Assembly: GCA_963931105.1 (NCBI GenBank)
Contig: OZ007004.1
Coordinates: 1,674,001 to 1,738,000, forward strand
Source: UMGS1590 sp900552455
GTDB lineage: Bacteria; Bacillota; Peptococcia; Peptococcales; Peptococcaceae
Direction: 5' to 3'
DNA length: 64,000 bases
The stretch's first letter is position 1. The number at the start of each line of letters is the position of its first letter. The notes under the pieces were generated by a model. It was given only the letters and a program-made list of their open reading frames with translations. It searched no databases and was not told the origin of the DNA. Shown one piece after another: positions 1 to 6,175 of the stretch. The position numbers and the translations under genes were made by a program.

Positions 1-2
1 CC

Positions 3-215
3 GGCACCGCCCTCAAGGCGCTGCGCCGTCTGCGCAAAAAGTACCACACCTGGACGCTGAAAAAGATCAGCGGCTGCTATCGCCTGCCAGTGACGCTGGA
101 CGACGTCTACTCCAGAGCCTGGCGCCTGTGCGTCTACATCTTCCTGCCGCTGTCGATGATCGTCGCCCTCGTCAGCATGATGATGCTCATCATGGGCGTC
201 GATTTCATATTCTGA
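3..215 (+). CDS. C-terminal end of a membrane protein (partial)
   Basis: The reading frame is open from the window edge to a TGA at 213-215, giving 70 residues of the C-terminus. It begins with a basic, polar stretch (ALRRLRKKYHTW) and ends with one hydrophobic helix (about residues 47-69) rich in Leu, Met, Val and Ile, so the protein ends in or just past a membrane segment. Codon use matches the neighbouring genes. The start lies outside the window and no family can be assigned from this fragment. Confidence 0.6.
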   Translation, partial: GTALKALRRLRKKYHTWTLKKISGCYRLPVTLDDVYSRAWRLCVYIFLPLSMIVALVSMMMLIMGVDFIF

Positions 216-228
216 GCATAAAAAACGA

Positions 229-257
229 TTGTCGCAGCCGGGCAATCGTGGTATAAT
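229..257 (+). promoter_or_regulatory. Promoter of the putative antitoxin RNA
   Basis: A -35 box TTGTCG (229-234) and a perfect -10 box TATAAT (252-257) are separated by 17 bases. The -10 is preceded by TGG, the extended -10 form. No plausible ORF follows; the transcript meets a terminator at about 347. Confidence 0.7.
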
Positions 258-263
258 GACCAT

Positions 264-347
264 AGAAAGAGGAGCACTGCCGGTAGACGGTTCCTCAGTG
301 TTTAAGCTAAAATAGCCGCAACCTTTGGCTTGGGGCGGCTATTTTTT
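264..347 (+). ncRNA. Putative antisense RNA antitoxin of a type I toxin-antitoxin locus
   Basis: The promoter at 229-257 should start a transcript near 264, which ends at the hairpin at 311-347. The RNA is about 85 nt. Its 5' part (271-296, GGAGCACTGCC...GGTTCCTC) can form a hairpin, and the same sequence occurs in the 5' part of the converging toxin mRNA (465-496 on the - strand). The two transcripts also overlap over the shared terminator and the 3' end of the toxin gene. This convergent layout is that of known Fst/Hol_Tox-type loci. Assignment is by layout only. Confidence 0.6.
311..347. terminator. Bidirectional terminator shared by toxin mRNA and antisense RNA
   Basis: The stem AAAATAGCCGC / GCGGCTATTTTTT encloses a short loop and has a T run on the + strand and an AAAA/TTTT end on the other. 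The stop codon of the toxin gene lies inside the stem. Confidence 0.75.
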
Positions 348-422
348 ACGTCCAATATAAATACCGAGTCCGATGGCCGACACCACAAGGGCAATCAGTT
401 CAATCGTAGTCTGCATATCCAT
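339..422 (-). CDS. Small hydrophobic type I toxin (Hol_Tox / holin-like peptide)
   Basis: This is a 27-residue ORF starting ATG GAT ATG CAG and ending in GRKK. It has one predicted transmembrane helix (about residues 8-23, LIALVVSAIGLGIYIG) with an acidic/polar N-terminus and a basic tail, typical of the putative holin-like toxin family in Firmicutes that depolarises the inner membrane. A good ribosome binding site (GAGGTGG) precedes it, and an extended -10 promoter (TATACT, 505-510 on the - strand) gives a leader of about 75 nt. The leader carries the hairpin repeat also found in the convergent RNA. The start could be the first ATG (422) or the in-frame ATG at 416. Family membership is inferred from size, composition and layout. 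Confidence 0.75.
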   Translation of the reverse strand: MDMQTTIELIALVVSAIGLGIYIGRKK

Positions 423-504
423 AAGAACCACCTCGCTTCCTGGCGAAGGATCGCCGTTGGAATCGAGGAACCGCCTACCATCTATGGCAGTGCTCCGTAT
501 CTTT

Positions 505-510
505 AGTATA
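505..510 (-). promoter_or_regulatory. -10 box of the toxin promoter
   Basis: TATACT on the - strand is preceded by TGG (extended -10). No good -35 is visible at 17 bases. Transcription would start near 497 and run into the toxin gene. Confidence 0.55.
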
Positions 511-596
511 CCATACAGACGTCCCGCGTGGGCGTCTTTTTTTGTGCCAGCGCAGAGAATTTGCCGCGAAAAACAAATGCTTCCGTGGGATTACTG

Positions 597-671
597 TTGG
601 CGCGCGTCCGTTTTGTGGTATAATAAACGCTGTATCATAGAGAGAAGGTAGGACGTTCCGCCCGAACGTCC
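597..671 (+). promoter_or_regulatory. feoAB promoter and leader hairpin
   Basis: TTGGCG (597-602) and TATAAT (619-624) are 16 bases apart, with TGG before the -10. The leader contains a perfect 7-bp hairpin (GGACGTT / AACGTCC, 651-671) immediately before the ribosome binding site AAGGAG. No Fur box is obvious. The hairpin may affect translation, but nothing shows that directly. Confidence 0.6.
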
Positions 672-684
672 GAAGGAGAATATC

Positions 685-3054
685 ATGGAGAAAGAAAAAA
701 TCAGAACGCTGCGCGAGCTTGAGATCGGCGAATCCGTCCAGGTCGTCGCCGTTGGCGGCGAAGATCAGCTGCGCAAGCATCTTTTGGACATGGGCCTCAT
801 CCCAGGCACCTATGTCAAGCTCGTCAAATTTGCCCCCCTCGGCGACCCCATGCAGCTCACCGTGCATGGCTACGAGCTCACACTGCGACTGGCTGACGCC
901 GAACACATTCAGGTGAAAGCCATCGATCCCGCACTCTTGCACACCCACGAAGCCGCACCGCGCACACCGCACATCGCGCATCCCGGCCTCGGCGAAGGCG
1001 GCATCTATCACGACAAAGAAAACGAAACACCGCTGGACGACAGCGTCACACTGACCTTCGCCCTCGCCGGCAACCAGAACTGCGGCAAGACCACCCTCTT
1101 CAACCAGCTCACCGGCGCCAACCAGCACGTCGGCAATTTCCCCGGCGTCACCGTCGACCGCAAAGACGGCGTCATCCGCGGCCACGACAACACCCTCGTC
1201 ACCGACCTGCCCGGCATCTATTCCATGTCGCCGTATTCCAGCGAAGAGATCGTCACCCGCCAGTTCCTGCTCAAGGAAAAACCCCGCGGCATCATCAACA
1301 TCGTCGACGCCACCAACATTGAGCGCAACCTCTATCTGACCATGCAGCTCCTCGAGCTCGGCATCCCCATGGTCGTCGCCCTCAATATGATGGACGAAGT
1401 CAACGCCAACGGCGGCACCATCCACGTCAACGCCCTCGAGGAACAGCTCGGCGTGCCAGTCGTGCCAATCTCCGCCGCGAAAAACCAGGGCATCGACGAG
1501 CTCATCGACCACGCCATCCACGTCGCAAAATATCAGGAAAAACCACAGCGCGAGGATTTCTGCAAAGACGATGAACACGGCGGCGCCGTGCATCGCTGCA
1601 TCCACGCCATCATGCATCTCATCGAAGACCACGTAGAACAGGCCGACGTGCCGATCCGCTTCGTCGCCACCAAGCTCATCGAAGGCGACAGCGTCATCGA
1701 AGAAGCCCTCCACCTCGACCAGAACGAAAAGGACGCCATCGAGCACATCATCCAGCAGATGGAAACAGAGCGCCGCCTCGACCGCGCCGCCGCCATCGCC
1801 GACATGCGCTTCGATTTCATCCTCGACGTCTGCAGCGAAACCGTCGTCAAGCCCCACGAAAGCCGCGAGCACGCCCGCAGCCGCAAAGCCGACCAGATCC
1901 TCACCGGCAGATGGACAGCCATCCCAACCTTCATCGCCATCATGGGCGCCATCTTTTATCTCACCTTCAACGTCATCGGCGCCTGGCTGCAAGGCCTCCT
2001 TGAGACAGCCATCGGCTCGCTCTCCGACCTCGTCGTCGGCTGGATGGAAGGCGCCGGCGTCAACAGCGTCCTCGTCAGCTTCGTGCGCGACGGCATCTTC
2101 GGCGGCGTCGGCACCGTCCTGAGCTTCCTGCCAATCATCATCACCTTGTTTTTCTTCCTGTCGCTTCTCGAAGACAGCGGCTACATGGCGCGCGTCGCCT
2201 TCGTCATGGACAAGCTCCTGCGCAAGATCGGCCTTTCCGGACGCAGCATCGTGCCCCTCCTCATCGGCTTCGGCTGCAGCGTGCCCGCCATCATGGCCAG
2301 CCGCACCCTGCCAAGCGAGCGCGACCGCAAAATGACCATCCTGCTCACACCATTTATGAGCTGCAGCGCCAAAGTGCCCGTCTACGGATTTTTCACCGCC
2401 GCCTTCTTCCCAGATAACGGTGGCCTCGTCATGACCCTGCTCTATTTCGTCGGCATCCTCGTCGGCATCCTCGTCGCCCTCCTCTTCCGCAAGACCCTCT
2501 TCGCCGGCGACGCCGTGCCATTCGTCATGGAGCTGCCAAATTATCGCATGCCATCCGCCAAAAGCGTCGGCATGCTCCTCTGGGATAAATCCCGCGACTT
2601 CATCCAGCGCGCCTTCACCGTCATCTTCGTCGCCACCCTCGTCATCTGGTTCCTCAATCAGTTCACCCTCACCCTCAACGTCGCCACCGATCCCGCCGAT
2701 AGCATGCTCGCCGCAGTAGCCGGTGTCATCGCCCCCGTCTTCGGGCCAATGGGCTTTGGCGACTGGCGCATCACCGCCGCCCTCATCAGCGGCTTCATGG
2801 CCAAGGAAAGCGTCGTCGCCACCTTGCTCGTGCTCTTCGGCAGCGAAGCCGCCGTGCAGGCCGTGCTCACACCGCTGACCGCAGCCGCGCTCCTCGTGTT
2901 CTGCCTGCTCTACACCCCATGCGCCGCCGCCGTCAGCGCCGTGCGCCGCGAGCTCGGCACAAAATGGATGTGCTACGTCATCGTCTTCCAGTGCGTCATC
3001 GCCTGGATCTGCGCCTTCATCGCCTACCTCGCCCTCAGCGTTTTTCTCGCCTGA
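685..3054 (+). CDS. feoB: Ferrous iron transporter, FeoA-FeoB fusion
   Basis: This 789-residue protein joins a FeoA SH3-like domain (about 1-75) to a complete FeoB. The FeoB G domain shows G1 (GNQNCGKTT, about 129-137), G3 (DLPG, about 174) and G4 (NMMD, about 234). The membrane half from about residue 410 carries the two Gate regions with the conserved GCSVPAI (about 530) and SCSAKVPVY (about 559). FeoB drives Fe(II) import across the cytoplasmic membrane and needs FeoA as partner. FeoA-FeoB fusions are known in anaerobic Firmicutes. The start at 685 follows AAGGAG with good spacing. It is transcribed alone and closed by the terminator at 3069-3100. Confidence 0.96.
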   Translation: MEKEKIRTLRELEIGESVQVVAVGGEDQLRKHLLDMGLIPGTYVKLVKFAPLGDPMQLTVHGYELTLRLADAEHIQVKAIDPALLHTHEAAPRTPHIAHPGLGEGGIYHDKENETPLDDSVTLTFALAGNQNCGKTTLFNQLTGANQHVGNFPGVTVDRKDGVIRGHDNTLVTDLPGIYSMSPYSSEEIVTRQFLLKEKPRGIINIVDATNIERNLYLTMQLLELGIPMVVALNMMDEVNANGGTIHVNALEEQLGVPVVPISAAKNQGIDELIDHAIHVAKYQEKPQREDFCKDDEHGGAVHRCIHAIMHLIEDHVEQADVPIRFVATKLIEGDSVIEEALHLDQNEKDAIEHIIQQMETERRLDRAAAIADMRFDFILDVCSETVVKPHESREHARSRKADQILTGRWTAIPTFIAIMGAIFYLTFNVIGAWLQGLLETAIGSLSDLVVGWMEGAGVNSVLVSFVRDGIFGGVGTVLSFLPIIITLFFFLSLLEDSGYMARVAFVMDKLLRKIGLSGRSIVPLLIGFGCSVPAIMASRTLPSERDRKMTILLTPFMSCSAKVPVYGFFTAAFFPDNGGLVMTLLYFVGILVGILVALLFRKTLFAGDAVPFVMELPNYRMPSAKSVGMLLWDKSRDFIQRAFTVIFVATLVIWFLNQFTLTLNVATDPADSMLAAVAGVIAPVFGPMGFGDWRITAALISGFMAKESVVATLLVLFGSEAAVQAVLTPLTAAALLVFCLLYTPCAAAVSAVRRELGTKWMCYVIVFQCVIAWICAFIAYLALSVFLA

Positions 3055-3068
3055 TCACCCATATTTCA

Positions 3069-3100
3069 GAGAGATCGGAGCATCTTCCGATCTCTTTTTC
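3069..3100 (+). terminator. Terminator after feoAB
   Basis: The 10-bp stem AGAGATCGGA / TCCGATCTCT is followed by TTTTTC. Confidence 0.85.
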
Positions 3101-3163
3101 TATTTTATGAAAAAATCTTGCAAAAATTCGTGATTGGATGACGACCTCAGCGGGAAGTTATGC

Positions 3164-3169
3164 TATAAT
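3164..3169 (+). promoter_or_regulatory. -10 box upstream of degV
   Basis: A perfect TATAAT is preceded by TGC (extended -10). The -35 region is weak. Transcription would start near 3176, just ahead of a short ORF. Confidence 0.55.
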
Positions 3170-3195
3170 CAAAACAAGAAGTTAAGGATATGGCA

Positions 3196-3282
3196 ATGAT
3201 GTTGGACCACAACAACCCATCAGCCAGTTTTCATCCTGTACAATATAATCATCGCTCGCCGATCAAGGGGGAATTAAAATGA
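3196..3282 (+). CDS. Possible 28-codon leader ORF coupled to degV
   Basis: An ATG at 3196 (or an in-frame ATG at 3190) follows TAAGGA. It opens a frame of 28-30 codons rich in polar residues (MLDHNNPSASFHPVQYN) whose TGA at 3280-3282 overlaps the degV ATG as ATGA. That overlap is typical of translational coupling. There is no known family, and the peptide may act only as a leader. Confidence 0.35.
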   Translation: MMLDHNNPSASFHPVQYNHRSPIKGELK

Positions 3283-4127
3283 AGTGGAACATTATCGCAG
3301 ATTCCAGCTGCGACATGTTTGACAACCAACTGCAGGACGACAGCGTCCGCTTCTGCACCATACCGTTTTACATCAACGTAGGCAACGTCGAATTCGTCGA
3401 CGACGAAAAACTCGACACCGGCGAACTCGTCGCAGCCATGGAGCTTTCCGAAGACGCCAGCCAGACCTCCTGCCCATCGCCATACACCTGGTTTGAACAG
3501 TTTGAAAAAGCCGAGAATTCCATCGCCGTCACCATCTCCGGCAATCTTTCCGGCAGCTACAACAGCGCCAAAGTCGCCCAGCAGATGATCGCCGAAAAAT
3601 ATCCAGAGAAAAACGTCGCCATCATCGATTCCTGCTCCGCCGGACCAGAGCTCATCCTCATCATCGAGAACATCTACCAGCTCATCCACGCCGGCATGGA
3701 ATTTGACGACGTCGTCGCCACCACCCGCCGCATGCAGCAGCACACCCACGTCACCTTCGCCCTGTGCTCCTTCCACAACCTCATCAAAAACGGCCGCATG
3801 AACAAATACGCCGGCCTCCTCGCCGGCAAGCTCGGCTTCTGGGGCATCGGCATCGGCACAGAAGAAGGGACCATACAGATCAAAGGCAAAGCCCGCGGCA
3901 AAAAGAAAGCCATCGCCGCCATCGTCGACGACATCAAAGAGCGCGCCGGCGTCGCCAAAACCGTCCTCATCAGCCATTGCCACAACCGCGAGTGCGCAGA
4001 AATGCTCGCCGCCGCCGTGCGTGAAAAATGGGCCAACGCCGAAGTGCGCATCATGCCAACCCGCGGCCTCTGCAGCTATTACGCCGAGCTCGGCGGACTC
4101 ATCGTCGGCTTCAGAGACAACGTCTGA
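3279..4127 (+). CDS. DegV family protein (fatty-acid binding)
   Basis: This 282-residue cytoplasmic protein has the DegV fold. The N-terminal DSSC motif (8-11), TSCPSP (about 63-68), SGNLSGSYNSA (about 87-97) and the late SHCHNRE region match the family. DegV proteins bind a single fatty acid; in Firmicutes the FakB members present it to the FakA kinase for phospholipid synthesis. No fakA/DAK gene is adjacent, so a FakB role is only possible. The start follows AAGGGGG, and the upstream 28-codon ORF ends on this ATG. A strong terminator follows. Confidence 0.9.
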   Translation: MKWNIIADSSCDMFDNQLQDDSVRFCTIPFYINVGNVEFVDDEKLDTGELVAAMELSEDASQTSCPSPYTWFEQFEKAENSIAVTISGNLSGSYNSAKVAQQMIAEKYPEKNVAIIDSCSAGPELILIIENIYQLIHAGMEFDDVVATTRRMQQHTHVTFALCSFHNLIKNGRMNKYAGLLAGKLGFWGIGIGTEEGTIQIKGKARGKKKAIAAIVDDIKERAGVAKTVLISHCHNRECAEMLAAAVREKWANAEVRIMPTRGLCSYYAELGGLIVGFRDNV

Positions 4128-4136
4128 GAAATCTTC

Positions 4137-4170
4137 GCGAGATCGGAACACTTCCGGTCTCGCTTCTTTG
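4137..4170 (+). terminator. Terminator after degV
   Basis: The 12-bp stem GCGAGATCGGAA / TTCCGGTCTCGC is followed by TTCTTTG. It lies 18 bases before the next start, so the following gene may still be read through. Confidence 0.7.
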
Positions 4171-4187
4171 TAGAAGGAGGCCGTTTT

Positions 4188-4517
4188 ATGCAGCCCTTAC
4201 AAACCACCGCCGAGCTCCAAACCCTCGTGCGCCACAAGCCCATCGTCGTCGTCGAGATCGGGAGCATCCGCTGCTGCGCCTGCTCCGCCATCGCCCAAAA
4301 GCTTTCCGCCCGCTACAAGGACGATCCTCTTGTCACCTGCGCCAGCCTTTCCCTCGAAGCCGCAGCTGACACCTGCGCCGCCCTCGGCATCTACAGCGCC
4401 CCAGCCGTCCTCGTCTACGTCCAGGGCAAGCTCACCATCCGCGAAGCCGGCGTCATGAGCATCGACGACATCGCCCGTCGCATCGCACGCTATCGGGAGA
4501 TCGTGGAAAGCGAATAG
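4188..4517 (+). CDS. Thioredoxin-like protein
   Basis: This 109-residue protein has a thioredoxin-fold pattern: a buried strand (IVVVEIGS), a CCAC motif at about residues 28-31 (a CxxC with an extra Cys inside), and a cis-Pro segment (SAPAVLVY). Such proteins act as cytoplasmic disulfide reductases or thiol carriers. The classic WCGPC motif is replaced by RCCAC, so its redox potential and partner are unclear. The ribosome binding site AAGGAGG is well placed. The gene stands between two terminators. Confidence 0.75.
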   Translation: MQPLQTTAELQTLVRHKPIVVVEIGSIRCCACSAIAQKLSARYKDDPLVTCASLSLEAAADTCAALGIYSAPAVLVYVQGKLTIREAGVMSIDDIARRIARYREIVESE

Positions 4518-4529
4518 GATAAAATAATA

Positions 4530-4564
4530 CGAGCAGGAAGCGCCGGCTTCCTGCTCGTTTTTGG
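4530..4564 (+). terminator. Terminator after the thioredoxin-like gene
   Basis: The stem CGAGCAGGAAGC / GCTTCCTGCTCG is followed by TTTTTGG. Confidence 0.85.
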
Positions 4565-4610
4565 TATGGGAAACAAACCCACCAGCACATAATGCACTGG
4601 TCGTGAAAAC

Positions 4611-4922
4611 TCAGAGATGATCTTCAATTTGGCGGCCGCCGTAGATGATTCGGAAAATCGTCACCGTTTCTTCCTCGGAATCGATGAAATAAAAGAGCAC
4701 ATAGTTGTCGACCGGAAGAACATGAAGATTGCCGTCGCGCCAGGCACCTTTCGCGTATCGTGGATGGCGCTCTGGGAAAATATCCAGAGAATAGATGGCG
4801 TCTTCAAGTCGGGAAAGCTGCTTTCGGGCATTCAGCGGCGCTTGTAGATGAAAGGCGATGTGCTCGTAAATCGCGTGCAGATCGCGCGCCGCATGGTCAG
4901 AGATGTATACGCGATAGCTCAT
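4611..4922 (-). CDS. Type II toxin, RelE/ParE family
   Basis: This 103-residue protein has the RelE/ParE pattern: an N-terminal strand (YRVYISDHAARDL), an alpha-helical hairpin, then a beta sheet ending VLFYFIDSEEETVTIFRIIYGGR. The family includes ribosome-dependent mRNA nucleases (RelE) and gyrase poisons (ParE); the two cannot be told apart here. It overlaps the upstream antitoxin gene by ATGA (4919-4922), so the two are translationally coupled in the usual antitoxin-first order. Confidence 0.9.
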   Translation of the reverse strand: MSYRVYISDHAARDLHAIYEHIAFHLQAPLNARKQLSRLEDAIYSLDIFPERHPRYAKGAWRDGNLHVLPVDNYVLFYFIDSEEETVTIFRIIYGGRQIEDHL

Positions 4923-5224
4923 AAGTCGTACTCTTTGCGAAGATTGTTAAATACTTCTTTTGCCGGTCTCGTACGCCCGGCTTTCATATCAGCATATCCT
5001 TTTTCAAGTTCTCGGGAAAGCGCTTCCTCCGTAAGCTGATTGAGATCGAGCAATTGAGAGCGTGGAATCGTGACGTCAAACGGCAAACCGTTGTGCAAAA
5101 TAATCTGTTTATAGAAAATCGTGATTGCATTCGAAGCAGGGATGCCCAGAGTGGTTAAGATCTGCTCAGCCTGCTCTTTAACTTCAGGTTCGATGCGCGC
5201 GTAAACAGTTGCGGATTTGGACAT
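4919..5224 (-). CDS. Type II antitoxin, RelB/DinJ family
   Basis: This 101-residue protein begins with a ribbon-helix-helix region (SKSATVYARIEPEVKEQAEQIL ... GIPASNAITIFYKQII), typical of RelB/DinJ, and ends in a charged, probably unfolded tail (AKEVFNNLRKEYDL) that would wrap the toxin. The N-terminal part should dimerise and repress its own promoter. It precedes and overlaps the toxin gene. The start follows AAAGGAG. Confidence 0.92.
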   Translation of the reverse strand: MSKSATVYARIEPEVKEQAEQILTTLGIPASNAITIFYKQIILHNGLPFDVTIPRSQLLDLNQLTEEALSRELEKGYADMKAGRTRPAKEVFNNLRKEYDL

Positions 5225-5260
5225 GATCGTCGACTCCTTTCCTGGTGATCTTATGGTTTA

Positions 5261-5289
5261 ATTATACACAGATGACTGGACAATAGCAA
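5261..5289 (-). promoter_or_regulatory. Promoter of the RelB/RelE-type operon
   Basis: On the - strand TTGCTA (5284-5289) and TATAAT (5261-5266) are separated by 17 bases, about 37 bp ahead of the antitoxin start. The antitoxin probably represses here. Confidence 0.7.
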
Positions 5290-5388
5290 TACAAATGAAA
5301 TCGTCCGTTATCGCACGTCGAAAAAATCTACCTTTGCCACAATTCTGCAACATTTCCGTGATATACTGGAGCGGAAAGGGGTGGTCGT

Positions 5389-6171
5389 ATGCGACGGATT
5401 TTGATCGTGGAGGATGATGTGCTGCTTTCGGGCACGCTGGCGTATAATCTGCGGGCGGAAGGCTACGAGGTGGCACAGGCGTTTTCCTGTGCTGAGGCGC
5501 GGCAGGCGGTGCAGGCGGACGTGGTGCTTTTGGATGTGAATCTGCCGGATGGTGATGGGCGCGCGCTGGATGGCGTGGATTTTTCAGTGGAAGAGGGCGA
5601 GTTCGTCGCCGTCGTCGGCACCTCGGGCAGCGGCAAATCGACGCTTTTGCACATGCTCGGCGGGCTGGACACACCGACGGCAGGGAGTGTTATGGTGCGC
5701 GGCAAAGAGCTCGCGCAGATGGACGACGACCAGCTGACGATCTTTCGCCGGCGCAATATCGGTTTCGTGTTTCAGAATTATAATCTCGTGCCGATCCTGA
5801 ACGTGCAGGAAAACATCGTGCTACCGGTGGAGCTCGATGGCAACCGTGTGGACCCGGCACTCATGGAGGAAGTTGTGGGAATGCTCGGACTCCGAGAAAA
5901 ACTCGAGAGTTTGCCGAACACCCTCAGCGGCGGACAGCAGCAGCGTGTCGCCATCGCCCGCGCCCTCGTCGCGGGGCCTGCTATCGTGCTGGCGGATGAA
6001 CCCACAGGAAATTTAGACAGCCACACCAGCGCCGATGTCATGGGTCTGCTCCGCCGCATGAGCACCGCCTTCCACCAAACGCTGGTGATGATCACCCACA
6101 ACAGCGAGATCGCTCAGCTTGCCGATCGCATCGTGCGTATCGAGGACGGGCGCATTGTGGAACGGGGGTGA
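5389..6171 (+). CDS. Chimeric protein: truncated receiver domain fused to an ABC ATPase
   Basis: Residues 1-57 are the start of an OmpR-type response regulator: acidic pocket EDD (8-10) and phosphoacceptor Asp49 in LLDVNLPDGDG. The receiver then stops, without its Thr/Ser and Lys, and from residue 58 the protein is a MacB/BceA-type ABC ATPase: Walker A GTSGSGKST (77-85), LSGGQQQR (about 183) and LADEPTGNLD. The ATPase lacks its first beta strand and the A-loop aromatic residue. The join is in frame at about 5548-5562. The likely history is a deletion in a regulator-kinase-ATPase-permease locus that removed the receiver end, DNA-binding domain, kinase and ATPase start. The permease gene follows directly. 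Function of the chimera is doubtful. Confidence 0.85.
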   Translation: MRRILIVEDDVLLSGTLAYNLRAEGYEVAQAFSCAEARQAVQADVVLLDVNLPDGDGRALDGVDFSVEEGEFVAVVGTSGSGKSTLLHMLGGLDTPTAGSVMVRGKELAQMDDDQLTIFRRRNIGFVFQNYNLVPILNVQENIVLPVELDGNRVDPALMEEVVGMLGLREKLESLPNTLSGGQQQRVAIARALVAGPAIVLADEPTGNLDSHTSADVMGLLRRMSTAFHQTLVMITHNSEIAQLADRIVRIEDGRIVERG

Positions 6172-6175
6172 TAAC

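Noticed and set aside
475..1992. A 505-codon frame on the - strand opposite feoAB
   Set aside because: It is antisense to a clear FeoB gene, has an acidic low-complexity composition caused by codon bias, and lacks a ribosome binding site.
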